A DNA stretch of 64,000 nucleotides, taken from Symsagittifera roscoffensis. Lineage: Eukaryota > Xenacoelomorpha > Acoela > Convolutidae. Of the stretch, positions 20,052 to 31,305 are shown in pieces (positions within the stretch are counted from its first letter, which is position 1; every line of letters begins with the position of its first letter). The position numbers and the translations under genes are program-made. The notes beneath the pieces were generated by a model. It saw nothing but the letters and a program-made list of their open reading frames with translations, searched no databases and was not told where the DNA came from. Location of the stretch: positions 5,444,193 to 5,508,192 of the forward strand of contig NC_087062.1 in assembly GCF_963678635.1 (NCBI RefSeq), given 5' to 3'.

Positions 20052-21376
20052 TACGAACAATTTTCAGTAAAACTGATATTTTTTTATTGTTTGTAATTTT
20101 CATAACATTTTTATCATCCCTCATTTTGACCATATGTAAATGTATAAAGAAAGCAATCATCACATTTGCCCTAGCAACAATTTTCCTAATTATTTTTTCG
20201 GAAGAATATTATAGTAAACATACATCTTCTCACTAAAGTAAATTCAAAAAACTATCAAAAATTGCTACCCCACAGTCACAAAGTCAGTCTTCACCGACAT
20301 CATCCCAAGATAACCCAACACCATCTTCAACTACTCAAAATCCTCAAACATCTACACGAATTTCTTTTCAAGATAATCCATACACTTTTGAAGAACGGCA
20401 CGCTCGTTTATCTGAACCATTAGAACCAGTTCAACGACAAGCATCCCTAAGTGAACCAACATATAATCTTTACCCAACACTACCACAAGAACTAAGTAGA
20501 ATACGAAACTTTAGTCAAAACCAAAACACAACAGAAATAAATAGACAAATTATACATCCTCGACGCAATAGAAATTTTCAAACTCCCCGAGTCCATTTCG
20601 AAATACCTCAATCACCATCACAAACCACTCCAGAAAACACCACTGGTATCACACCAGAAACTCCTACACTTTTTTCACAACGAAGCACTTCAAGTCTACC
20701 CTCAGACTACTTAGGTTCAACACCAACATCTGAACAAGTACGAGAAAATCCTTTTAACCCCCCAAACCTAACATCACGACTACCATATTGGACTACACAT
20801 TCATTCACACAAGGTGAACCAAATTTAGTCAATGACCCCATAGATATTTCTACGGATACAACAACATCCTCATCACTACCAGAAACATTATCACTCCCAT
20901 CAACACCATCAATTAGTCAAATCTCACCGCCACCTTTTAACTTAACTTTTCCAAACAATCTCGACGCAAGATACCGAGAACAATCATTAACGAATATTCC
21001 TTTAAGATTAGATTGGAATACATTCACAGCACCTCCACCATTATTCGGACAACATCAAGAAAGTAACCGCCTTCATAACTGGGCACTTAATAGATTACAA
21101 TATCGCCAAGATATTCACAACGATATCCGTGATCACAATATTCAAATACTCCAACAAAACAGTTTACAATTAAAATTTGAAATCACGGTTAGATTAAACA
21201 ATATTACACAACATCCCTACCCATTAAACCCACCTAACATAACAGCTCAATCACTACCACCACCGTTTATAACTACTGAAGTAATATATAAATACGACAG
21301 ATATACCAAAAACACAATTGGTTACATTACATTTTATAACCCATATTCAGGATTATCATACACATGTATATTCTAA
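20048..21376 (+). CDS. Accessory ORF between pol and env, about 442 codons with one in-frame stop
   Basis: The frame starts at ATG 20048 with two hydrophobic segments (ILLFVIFITFLSSLILTI-like, then ALATIFLIIF), meets TAA at 20234-20236, then stays open for 379 codons to TAA 21374-21376. No ATG follows the internal stop, so a start-codon search misses the second part. That part is Pro/Ser/Thr/Gln-rich and ends in a more ordered region with NITAQSLPPPF and FYNPYSGLSY motifs. All array units that keep this region encode the same C-terminal motifs, for example 30419-30601 and 37307-37546. It overlaps the env start by 13 nt. It could be a type II membrane protein, a spliced env leader exon, or an independent accessory gene. 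Function is unknown. Confidence 0.6.
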
Positions 21377-22663
21377 AATTATTAATTTTTTTCCAACTCC
21401 TTTTTCTAGTAACCTCAAACCAAAACATAAACCCTTCCCCCCGTACAGGACCACAAGATTTATTAGTAACACATTACGATTGCGAAGAAAATGAACAAAA
21501 AACACTACACAAATATGCAATAAATCAAGTATCACAATGTGAAACAGAACCACAAGCTATAGAAACTACAAATGTAATAGCAACACTCTATTCAAAAGCC
21601 CGAGCAACAACAGTTACAGGATATAAATTCACAGCGACATTTTCCGAAAAGAAAGTACATTGTTCACAAGTCTCCAACGGCAACAAAAACCGACTTGACC
21701 ATGAATCATTCTATCAAAGTAATATAGAACGTCTTTTACATCTCAATCCCGACGATTGTAAAAATGAATTACTTAGACTAAACATCACACACAATAAAAA
21801 CTCTGAAAGAAAGTTAGTTAACTTTCAAGTTTTTTCCGACTCCGTACATCAATCACAACTTGAAAGACACCAAGGACATATAAAACTAGACGACAAATAC
21901 CCGTATAACGGCGCACACGGACGATTAACTTATGACCTACATGATAAACATTGGATACCACACATTGGTATAAATAACCCATCAAACTGCAAAGCAGACA
22001 CGAAAAATAAAGGATACCAAGAAATAATGTTTTTCGATTGGAAAATACAACTCGAAAAAATACAACTCACACGAGATTTATCTGATAATACAATGATCTA
22101 TCAAGGAATCCGACTACCTTGTAAAAATGATCAAGGATATTGCGACCCTACAACAAGAACACAAGCAACAATTGTTTGGTTCCCCGAAGATACATGTACA
22201 ACATTTCAAGTAGCAAAAATACACGCTCGTATGATAAAATTTCACGAAAAATATTTCATACAATCAATTCCTTATGAACAAGTCCATCCATCACAAAAAC
22301 GAAGTTCTAATTTTAGAAACATTGACAATATAGAAAATAAATTGACACGTTTTCAAATATTTCAAGAAACAGAACTTGCATGTAAATACAGGAATCCACT
22401 TCACAAAACACAATACTCTGAAATATTAGTTGAATACGAAAAAGGATTCGACATGACCACTGGCAAAGTAAAAATCGACCCATATGCCACAGGTCATCCT
22501 CCAAACGAAGGAACATCCTATATACCAGTTAATTTTCAAAAAAGCAACGGACAACCTGGTGGACATCTAAAACCTTATGACACCAGAAGCACACGCTTAC
22601 AAGAATTATCACTAATGAATACTACATATTTCGGTAATATCCACTATGATATTCATTTGGACA
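21364..22663 (+). CDS. env: Envelope glycoprotein, N-terminal part (cut by assembly gap)
   Basis: 433 codons are seen before the N gap. A signal peptide is clear (MYILKLLIFFQLLFLVTS). The ectodomain has regularly spaced cysteines (HYDCEENE, QCETEP, KVHCSQ, GYCDPTT, DTCTTF, ACKYR) and N-glycosylation sites (NITH, NTTY). Array copies supply later parts, including a CYLRIP...VPC segment, a membrane anchor and a tail. The cysteine pattern resembles the class III-type glycoproteins of chuviruses that invertebrate LTR elements have captured; that assignment is inference without a search. The protein would mediate membrane fusion if functional. The C-terminal half is not in this copy. The start overlaps the accessory ORF. 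Confidence 0.7.
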
Positions 22664-22863
22664 NNNNNNNNNNNNNNNNNNNNNNNNNNNNNNNNNNNNN
22701 NNNNNNNNNNNNNNNNNNNNNNNNNNNNNNNNNNNNNNNNNNNNNNNNNNNNNNNNNNNNNNNNNNNNNNNNNNNNNNNNNNNNNNNNNNNNNNNNNNNN
22801 NNNNNNNNNNNNNNNNNNNNNNNNNNNNNNNNNNNNNNNNNNNNNNNNNNNNNNNNNNNNNNN
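22664..22863. other. Assembly gap, 200 N
   Basis: Exactly 200 N, likely a placeholder of arbitrary size. Sequence before it is mid-env and sequence after it is unrelated, so the rest of env and the 3' LTR are probably missing from the assembly rather than from the genome. Confidence 0.9.
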
Positions 22864-23282
22864 TAATTTCCATCACCGCTTGAAAGCGAAATTTCAATGA
22901 TGTTTTGCTAAAAACGATCAATCCTATATGAAATTTTTTAAAAATCAACAAAAAAAATTTATCAGCTATTATAGGTTTTGCTGGAAATTTTTTGTGGTAG
23001 CAGTTTCAATCCTTTAAATTGAGACTAGCTTTTGGCTTACTGAGTTTTGTACTGTTTTCCTATTCATTTTTTCACAATTTTTTTCTCTTAGTCCTCGTAA
23101 TTTTTACCCCAACTTTCTCACCATTCCTACTCTACTAACTCACAGCTTCTTCCCACACGTACCCTGCTCTTCCTCCCCCCCTCATCTATTGTCTCACATT
23201 TACCACCTCCTCCTTCTCCTATATTGCGTTTACTTACACCCCTAGGGTATAGTAAATGAAGAAAAAAGAATATAACGGTGGG
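22864..23282. other. Non-coding, pyrimidine-rich stretch
   Basis: No gene is seen. 23090-23240 is strongly C/T-biased on the plus strand. It is not an LTR and shares nothing obvious with the element on its left. Confidence 0.5.
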
Positions 23283-23692
23283 CAGGGGTGGATCTAGGAT
23301 TTTCTCGAGGGGGCGGATATTGAAAAAAGAATTTCAAAAATTCTGTCGACCTTTTTTTAGGTCGACCAAATTGATTTTCTGAGCTATTCCAAGTGACTTT
23401 TATAAAGGCTCCATTTTGACCAAACTTTCTGCACAGCAAGCGAATCTTTGAAAAACTGACGTTTTTAGGCACTTTTTTGAAAATGATGACCAAAAAATTG
23501 CGTTTTTTCTGCGCGCGCTCCCCCTTCAAAACTAGTATAAATTGACGCCAAAGGCGCCTTTAGAAAAATTAGGATCCGTCACCAAAAAATGGATATTTCA
23601 AAAAAGTTCAAAGGTGTGACCTTTTGGGTCGGCAGGGGATTGAATCCCTGAAGGGGGCGTCCGCTCCCCTCACCCCTCTAAATCCATCCCTA
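23283..23692 (+). mobile_element. hAT-like MITE, about 410 bp, with 8-bp target duplication
   Basis: Left end CAGGGGTGGATC and right end ATCCATCCCTA form degenerate terminal inverted repeats. The flanks are ACGGTGGG (23275-23282) and TCGGTGGG (23693-23700), matching 7 of 8. The body shares 'ggtcgaccaaattgatttt', 'aaaattgcgtttttt' and 'cttttgggtcggcagggg' with the other copies. There is no transposase frame. Confidence 0.75.
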
Positions 23693-23700
23693 TCGGTGGG

Positions 23701-24539
23701 TCTAACTGGATTTTAACTGGCGAATCTAACGGGAAGATGGGATAGGGGACGGGTATGGGGGAAAGTATGAGGATGTTCATTTTGGGTGCTAAAAATTTTG
23801 AGATAAACTGTTTTAAACAAACTAAGTGAAAATGAGTAGAATTAGAAACCGAGTAGGCTGCAAATTCCTCAAAGTTTACAAAAAATTTGAAAACATATAC
23901 AAATTGCAATCCATCATAAATTGAAGTACCACGATCTATATAGATTTTTTTCAAAATTATTGAGTTATAATGGGTTCTAATCGATTGCTTGGACCCAAAG
24001 TGTATTAATAGTCTTCTATATTGGTCTCCTTTTGAACACCAGAATCAATTGAAATTGATTATTTCTCATATAACTTCGTTGCGGTATGTGAACGTTACGG
24101 GATGAGTAGAGCGTACTTGATTTCTTAATCTACTCAGTTTCACTTAGTTTTATATAGCAATTTATCTCAAATCTTTTTTCAGCATTTTTTTTATTTCACA
24201 CTTTTTTGATATGCAATCATATGGCTAAAGCTTTTGCCATATAGATGTCAAAATTTTGAGGCCAAACTGTGGCCTGTTAGGCTCCCAATTTGTTGTACAT
24301 CGGTCACTGGAAACCAGCGACTCAATTTTAAACAAAGTAAAGTTTTGTCGGCACCATCAAAGAAAACACAAGATCAAAAAAAGATCAATGAGTGCGACCT
24401 TATTGCATAATTTGCTTACAAAATACCAGATACACAGTTTGGCTTCGTAATTATTTTTTTCTAGCTTTTTTGTATTACTTTATGTGTTTCATTCATGGTC
24501 TTATGCTTTATGCATTTCAAAACAGGAGATGAAAAAAAT
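23701..24539. other. Non-coding, nothing recognised
   Basis: No gene, RNA or repeat was recognised in this AT-rich segment. Short ATG frames here have no motif or homologue in the window. Confidence 0.4.
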
Positions 24540-25560
24540 CAATAAAATTGTTAAGCTATTCAAAACCAATAAAAGTAGCCATAGTAAAACCAATTTATAA
24601 AAACGGAACAAAATAAATCCAAATAACTCTAGACCAATATCTCTTCTACCAGTTTTAAGCAAACTTTTCGAAAGAATGCTCCATAAACGCATTATTGATT
24701 TCTTCGATAAACATGGTGTTTTGATTAAAAACCATTTCGGGTCCAGATCTAAATTGCGTGCAATAGGCGCTTTGGCAAACTTCATGGAAAAAATCCAAAA
24801 AGATTGGGAGTTTAACCCTAGGGTAACTCATGCAACTTTCATAGATCTCAAAAAAGCGTTTGATACAGTTTAACATGATACACTTCTACAAAAATATGAA
24901 AACTGCGGACTACGAGGACCCAAGCAGGCAATGTTGAAATCATATTTGAAAAAATAGATCACAATTAGTCAAAAAAGGCTCGAAAACGTCGAGCATGAAA
25001 ACTATTCACTGTGGAGTTCCACAGGGATCAGTGCTCGGGCCACTACCGTTCAATTGATTGATAAATTTTTTACCAGCGATTACAAACTCAGTGAAACACA
25101 TCTTTATACGCTGATGATAGGGAAGTGAATAAAAAAAGCACAAAGCGTACACCAATACGATGAGAATCTATCAGAATAGGAAATTGGTTGAAAATCAATA
25201 AGCTTACTCTGACATAACAATAAAGGAAAAGTTTTAATAGAAAAATAAACACAGGAGTAGATATTATAAAAAGAGTAACCGATTATGTTAAAAAGTTAAA
25301 AAGGGGCTCTATACTAAAAATTTGGGCATTCACATAGATTCAAAATTTGATTTCAATTTTCACATTAACTTTTGGTCAAGCAAATGAATATGTTCTGTGG
25401 GTTGCTCTACCAATTACGTGGCGAGTTAAAACCTATTTCAGTCATATTCAGCCAACTCTGCAATATGGGGTTTAAAGTGTACGGCACAGCTAAAAAAACA
25501 TCCCTACAAAAACTTGAAATGGAACGGGTCAAACTCTGAAAACGGAGAAATCAGTCAGTA
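24540..25560 (+). pseudogene. Decayed non-LTR retrotransposon reverse transcriptase
   Basis: Frames on the plus strand together show the RT blocks of a LINE: an ALVKP-like start, 'NSRPISLLPVLSKLFER' (24621-24672), 'FIDLKKAFDTV' (24838-24870), CGVPQGSVLGP (25011-25043) and the YADD core at 25107-25118, then a C-terminal segment with LWGLKC-like spacing. The frame shifts several times and carries stops, so it is dead. The PISLLPVLSK-type block suggests a Jockey/CR1-like clade. Neither the endonuclease nor a 3' tail was found. Confidence 0.8.
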
Positions 25561-26288
25561 ACACATTTTAACGCAACGTAAAAGATATTTTCAGTGAAAA
25601 AATTGCACATATTCGAGATATCGAAAACTTTTAGGGAAGGATTTAAAAACAAAATTCTAAAAACCACTCAATTTTGGACTCGGAGGTTTAAGTATTGAAA
25701 TATAGAAGAGTTAAATCAAACCATCGAACAATTTTTCTCTGAGAAAAGCCCAAAAGAAAAAGGTTAAAGGATTAGAAAACTATTCAATTTATTATAAATA
25801 CTTTTTCGAAGATTTTGCTGATACAGTCGGCAAACTTAATGATAGCCAAATCAAAAACTTTTTTTCCATGGTTTTCGCATTTCATACATCACAAACAAAA
25901 AATGATTGATCTTTTTTCTACAAGGGGGGTTTTAGGGTATGGACAACTGATAGTAGTTTACATTAGCTACTTCTTAGTACTTCTCTGATTTTCTACTGCT
26001 TATTGAGGGCATATCCTGACAAAGCCTATCGGGCTTTTTGTTGCCCATGCATATCAGAATTATGTAAGTTGACAAATAACTGTTGAATAATCTCTGAAAT
26101 GAAAACAATTTAATATTTTTGTTATAAAAACTGCTTCTGATATCAATGCAAACAACTTCATCCTCCGTCTGCACTTCGAGGTCTATATAGTATTCTTTGT
26201 GTTCGCTTAAAAAACGGATAATTTTATCAAAACAAATGGAGAAGTTTCAACACAGTTTTTGGGTTTTTTGAAAAAATATCCCTCTCTC
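25561..26288. other. Non-coding, nothing clear
   Basis: It may include further decayed LINE 3' sequence after 25561. No frame of substance or repeat border was recognised before the MITE end at 26289. Confidence 0.35.
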
Positions 26289-26415
26289 CAGGGGCGAATA
26301 AAAGGTTTCCCTGGTGATGGAGGCGGGGGATAAATTTCGAAAAACATTTGAAACTTTCGTCAATTTCTCTTTGGTTGACCAAATTGAATTTCTGAGCTCT
26401 CCTAAATCACAATAA
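26289..26415 (+). mobile_element. Left part of a hAT-like MITE split by the LTR array
   Basis: It starts CAGGGGCGAATA and continues with 'ggttgaccaaattgaatttctgagctctcc', as in the copies at 23283 and 6140. It stops at the TG of the LTR at 26416. The sequence that should follow is found right of the array at 57615. The LTR array therefore inserted into this MITE. Confidence 0.65.
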
Positions 26416-26804
26416 TGACTTATGACATGTTGGTTATACTCAAAGAGTAATTTCAGATAAGGTATACCGATTGCTCGTCACTCAATCTTATTTTCGGCCG
26501 GACAGATTCGTGCAACTTCTTAGTCTAACAAAGATCTAAATCATACTCTTATATCTACCAGTCTCAATAGAGCTAGTGTATACTGGTTTTTGCGAGTTAG
26601 TTCTTGGAGTTGATCCAGAAGGAGAACAACTATTTTGAAAAAATTTTCAAATTATTCTGGTGCTGAAACTACAAGTAGTTTTAGCACTTACAAATAAGTG
26701 TCAAGGTTAGAGATGAATTATGATTGGTTAATTATAAATACTTTTCAGTGTTAATCCATCAATAATATATTTGGTTTATAAATACTACTATATCCGGGGC
26801 TTCG
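26416..26804 (-). repeat. Outer 3' LTR of the array
   Basis: It ends (minus strand) ...CATAAGTCA at 26416, with homology stopping precisely where the 5' copies enter the primer binding site. The start is diverged from TGGAACC, so 26804 is approximate. It keeps the central hairpin (26661-26688, one mismatch) and the conserved promoter-like block. There is no clear polypurine tract upstream. Confidence 0.7.
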
Positions 26805-26932
26805 GTGTGGATTTCGTGATTGTGTTTTAGATGTATAGTGGTGTTGAATAAGTTTATAATAAGTGTATGTGTGAGTTTGTTCCGTGCGCTACAAATTTTC
26901 AGTTAGTTGGGGATTAGTAATTGTATCGTCTT

Positions 26933-27394
26933 CTAAAATGTATCTTCCATATAACGTGCAGTAGCGTGATCATAGTGGTTAATTGAGAATTGGTTTGCTT
27001 TCTGTGCAACAAACCTATTTAATGTTTGGGTTAGACCGATGGTTGTGAATTGTTTTTCATGAAGTGCTGTGGCTAGGTGATCTATTCGAGATTGACATAA
27101 ATCATTGTCTTCTTGGTTATTATATAATGGAAGTGATAATGGGTTAGTGAAATGGTAATATGATATCCATGAAACTGGGAAACATGTTATGTTCGTCAAC
27201 GTAATCTCGTTGATCGTTGTCAGTGGTTTAATAGTAAGTGTATTGTGGAAAGTATCGTAAGCACATTTGTAGAAATTCTTGAAATTGAGACTGGGGTGGG
27301 TGAACGGAAAACATTCGAGGAGGTCGAGGGTTGGGAAGCATTGGGGCATTGGGATGTTTTCGTTTAAATACTCGATGGGCTTGGGTCTCTTCAA
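26933..27394 (-). CDS. 3'-most open frame of the array, 153 aa, unknown
   Basis: This is the longest clean frame in the decayed array, between the env tail and the 3' LTR. It has several Cys and Pro (QCFPTLDLLECFPFTHP) and one NIT site, but no signal peptide or clear membrane span. It is in a different frame from the preceding env tail. It could be the last part of env after a frameshift or a separate 3' gene. The plus-strand copy is missing here, so the two cannot be compared. Confidence 0.4.
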   Translation of the reverse strand: MKRPKPIEYLNENIPMPQCFPTLDLLECFPFTHPSLNFKNFYKCAYDTFHNTLTIKPLTTINEITLTNITCFPVSWISYYHFTNPLSLPLYNNQEDNDLCQSRIDHLATALHEKQFTTIGLTQTLNRFVAQKANQFSINHYDHATARYMEDTF

Positions 27395-27522
27395 TTGTGG
27401 ATGCTGGGTTGGAGGACTCGGAGGATTTAATAGATATCGATAAGTGATGAAATGTTAGTGTGTTAGGGTTTCGAAGCTGTTATTTTAAGGTGATGAATCT
27501 ATCAAGCTCGTTTTCTAAGTCT

Positions 27523-30431
27523 TTAATGACGGGGCTTGAGCTCAGTTTGGTCAGTGGTCAATGGGGAAAGAATTGGTATTGCTTCAATATAGAAAGAAGG
27601 GGCTGGGGAAGTTTCATCGGAAGTTGAGGTGTGGATTGGACGTAAGGGGGGTCGCGAAAAAGTGGACGTGCTGGGCTCGGAATTTTGGAGTTCATATGGA
27701 GTTTTAATACCGAAATTGTTAAATTGTGAGATTGTATGGAAAATTTTATGTGCTGAAATACCATCAGCATCCATGCGTGGTGACTTATTAGTATATAATG
27801 GTATGGGAGTGGGAGTGAGATCGAAGATTGATATGTTAAGAGAGTGACGTTGGATATTGGATGGGTATGAAAGGGAATGGTTGAGGGATCCAATCAGTTC
27901 TGAGAACGGAAATTAGTGGTATGTGGCTGTTCTATGATTTGTTTGTATGTATCTTCTATATTCGGTTGATGGAGTACTATATGAGTAAGTAGACTTTGTA
28001 GGTAGCTATGAATTGTAGAGATGTGCTCTTTTACTGTTGTACTTCTTGTACTTCTATAGTTTCGTGGTACTAAAGATGATAGATGGTTAATGTAAATTGC
28101 ATAATTGTGGTTCAGTAGGTATTGTATTTGTGTTGTGTTGTGATTTTTATATGCATTTCGTGTGGTTGATAGTCTTTTGTCGTTTTCACTTATTTGAGCG
28201 CCTAGAAGAGTTTTTGTCAATTGAGGTCGAGAATATTCCAGAACATCCTGCGAGAAATATGCGTGCTACACCTGCCTGTTTGTTTACTTACGTGTGTATT
28301 GCGCATATGTTACAGATTCCGCATGTGTTAATAATGAGAAAAAATTTTTAAAAAATTAAAAATTGCATATAAATTAGTCAATCGTTCTAAGATGTAGTAG
28401 GGCCATCCTAGTAGGGCGAGAAATTCGTTCTTTAATATGAGAAAACTGGAAATATTAATGGGTGAAATATCTTGTGGACGGTATTTTTCACCTTTTAGTA
28501 GATGTAATCTTTTGTATCTTTAAATTATCCACTGTAGTCTTGTGCATAGATGTCTGAAATTTTTGCGGTTTCTGAAAGCTTTCTTGAAAATTGATCAATG
28601 GATTATTTTTGAATTGTATCCCTTTTGGTAGGGAGTTGTTGAAATTGTTGTGTGCGAATACGATATTGTATATCGAGTCTAGTGTATATACCTTTTGATC
28701 ATAAATCTATTTTTGGGTTTCTAGCAATAGCTGTGATACTTTCTGGTGAAAATTTCTTTAATGATGGCATAAGTGTAGGATAAGGTGTGAGAAGTTAATA
28801 TTTATCTTCATCGGGATTTTACTGTGCAACAATGTGGATATTTTCAGATCCACATGGGACAGCTGTATCCCAAAAACATGTTCGTCTAGAAAGTGTGTCA
28901 TTAAATTGTACTTCATTTTTGTAGAATATAGGGATTCTTAAGTAACATCTGTTATCTTTAGAAAAACATAATGGTGATATTTTTTTCGTATTTGTGTAAT
29001 ACCATAATATATTTCCTTCGTAATATATATAATTTGATCTGTTGCCTGATAGTAAGTATCCTGCATAAGGTTTTTTTGAATACTGCAAGTGCAAGTGATT
29101 GTAAAATTTGTGTTCGTTCAATTTCAAATTATTGATGAAGCCTTTCTAGTTCTGATAGCGACATTTCTTCAACAATTCTGCTTTTTATATAGTCCAATTT
29201 CATGTGTTAGTGAATGTCAAGATGAATTGCACCAAAATAGGTAATGTTCATGAGTGATAGTTCTTGTAAACATGTACTGCCTTCTTCGTTTTTATTGTGA
29301 TTCGTTGGATATGGGTTACTTAGTAATTTCCTGTTTTTATCTGGAAACTTTTTTCGTATTCGACAAAATTTTCTTTATATTGTGTTTTATAAAGTGGAGT
29401 TTTATTTTTGCAAGCGAGATCTTTTTCGGGGTAGATTTGAAAACAAGTCAGTTTATTTTTTATTGTTAGAACGACTTCTGTTTTTTTTTTAATTTTATCA
29501 GGGTTTACTTTGTCATAAGGGATTGATTCAATCAAGTATTTTTGATGAATTTTTATCAGTCCTGCGTGTATTCTTGCAACTTGAAATGTGATACATGTGT
29601 CTTGGGGAAACTAAACAATAGTTGCTTGTGTTCTTGTTGATGGATCGCAATTACCTTGGTCATTTTTGCAAAGTAATTGTATTCCGTGATAAATTATGGT
29701 GTCGTCTTTTAAATCTCGTGTTAATTTTATTTTTTCTAATTTGATTTTCCGATCATAAAAAATTATTTCTTGATATCTTTTGTTTTTTGTGTCAGGTTTG
29801 CAATTGGAAGATGTGTTTATTCCTACGTGTGATATCTAATTTTTAACATGGATGTCATAAATCAATCTTCCATGTGCGGCGTGGAACAGGTGTTTTTCGT
29901 CTTATTTTACATGACCTTAGTATCTTTCAAGTTATGCTTGGTGTGCAGAATCTTGAAAAAATTAAAAATTTAACAGTTTTTGGTTTGTGCTTTTATTTGT
30001 AGTTAGTTTCAATCGTTGAAGCTAGTTATTACAATTTTCAGGGTTAAGATGTAAAAGTCTTGATTTCTTGCTTTGATAGAAAAAATCGAGATCGAGTCTA
30101 TTTTTGTTTGCATTTGAGAATTGGGAAAAATTTTCTTTTTTCTCCGAGAATGTTGCTGTGAATTTGTATCCTAATAAGGTTGTAGCTCGGGCTTTTGAAT
30201 AAAGTGTCGCTACTATATTCGTTGTTTCACTTTCTTTAAGTTCGGATTCGCATTGAGTTACTTCGTATATGGCGTATATATGTAGTGTTTTGCGTTCATT
30301 TTCTTCACAATCATAGTGTGTGACTAATGAATGTTGAGGTCCTGTTCGACGAACGGTTTGTTATGGGGTGTTGGTTCTGAAAAAGTAAAAGGAGTGAGGG
30401 TTTGGAGGAAAAAGAGTTCTAAAAGATACAT
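27523..30431 (-). pseudogene. env: Env remnant, unit U4 (most complete 3' end)
   Basis: It begins at ATG 30431-30429 with a signal-like MYLLELFFLQTL, overlapping the accessory ORF end as in the plus-strand copy. It soon meets a stop. Matching pieces include 29535-29320 (ECxACK-type, YKTQY, VEYEKSF) and 29127-28819 (SKDNRCYLRIPIFY...VPC). A membrane anchor region lies near 28440-28300, followed by a tail with GCSG and KRLSTT. It runs past the KRLSTT point where U1-U3 are cut, down to a Pro/Ser/Thr-rich end at 27523. It is dead by many stops. Confidence 0.7.
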
Positions 30432-31305
30432 CTGTAGGATAGTCCCGAATATGGGTTATAGAATGTGATGTGTCCAAGTGTCTTGTTTGTATATCTATCG
30501 TGTTTATAGACAATTTTTGTTGTGATAAATGGGGGAGGTAATGATTGAGCTGTTATATTTGATGGAGCTAGGGGGAGAGGGTGATGTACTTCGTTTTTCA
30601 ATTTTAGTGTTGTTTCAAATTTAAGTGTTAAATTATCTTGTGTAAGGATTTGTATGCTGAGTTCCTTTGTGTCTTTTTGAATATCGTGTTTGTTTTGTAA
30701 TTTGTTGAGTGCTCATTTATGTAGTCTGTTGCTATCAAATTGTTGACCAAATACGAAAAAATTCCAGTCTAATCGTAGGGGTATATTACTGGATAAATGA
30801 TCTCTTTATCTATCGTCTAAGTTTGTAGGGAAATTAGAGGAAATGTTGTTGTTGGGGTTGAAGATAGTAATGAGGTTTCTGGTAATGACAATGATGTAAC
30901 CGATGAGATATCTATAGGGTCTTTTATCAAGTTTGGCTCACCCTGAGTGAACCCTACGGTTATCCAATGTAGGAGACGTTGTGTTGAAGATGCGGGGTTA
31001 AAGGGATTTTCACGAATTTGTTCGGATGTGGGGGTTGATCCTAAGTAATCCGATGGTATGTTCGGAGTGTTTTGTTGCTAGGTAGATTGCAATGGTGGAG
31101 GGGTACTTTGAATTGTATTACTGGAAAGATCTAAAGGGATTGAGGTTGGTGATGAGGGTATTTTAAAATAAACTCTGGTAGTTGTAAGATTTCTATTACG
31201 TCTTGGATATTTGATTTGTCTATCTATTGTAGCTATTGTAGATGGTTGGTTTTGGTTTTGACTAGGTATTTGATAATTGCTTATTTCTTGAGGTATTTTG
31301 ATTGC
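30419..31305 (-). pseudogene. Accessory ORF remnant, unit U4
   Basis: It encodes NITAQSLPPPFITT and FYNPYSGLSYRCIF at its 3' end and, upstream, YPRRNRN and SDYLGSTPTSEQ segments, as in 20048-21376. The N-terminal hydrophobic part is absent because pol is fused directly to its middle. Confidence 0.7.

Noticed and set aside
22622-22951. Frames spanning the N gap
   Set aside because: They are artefacts of translating N; only the env part before 22664 is supported.
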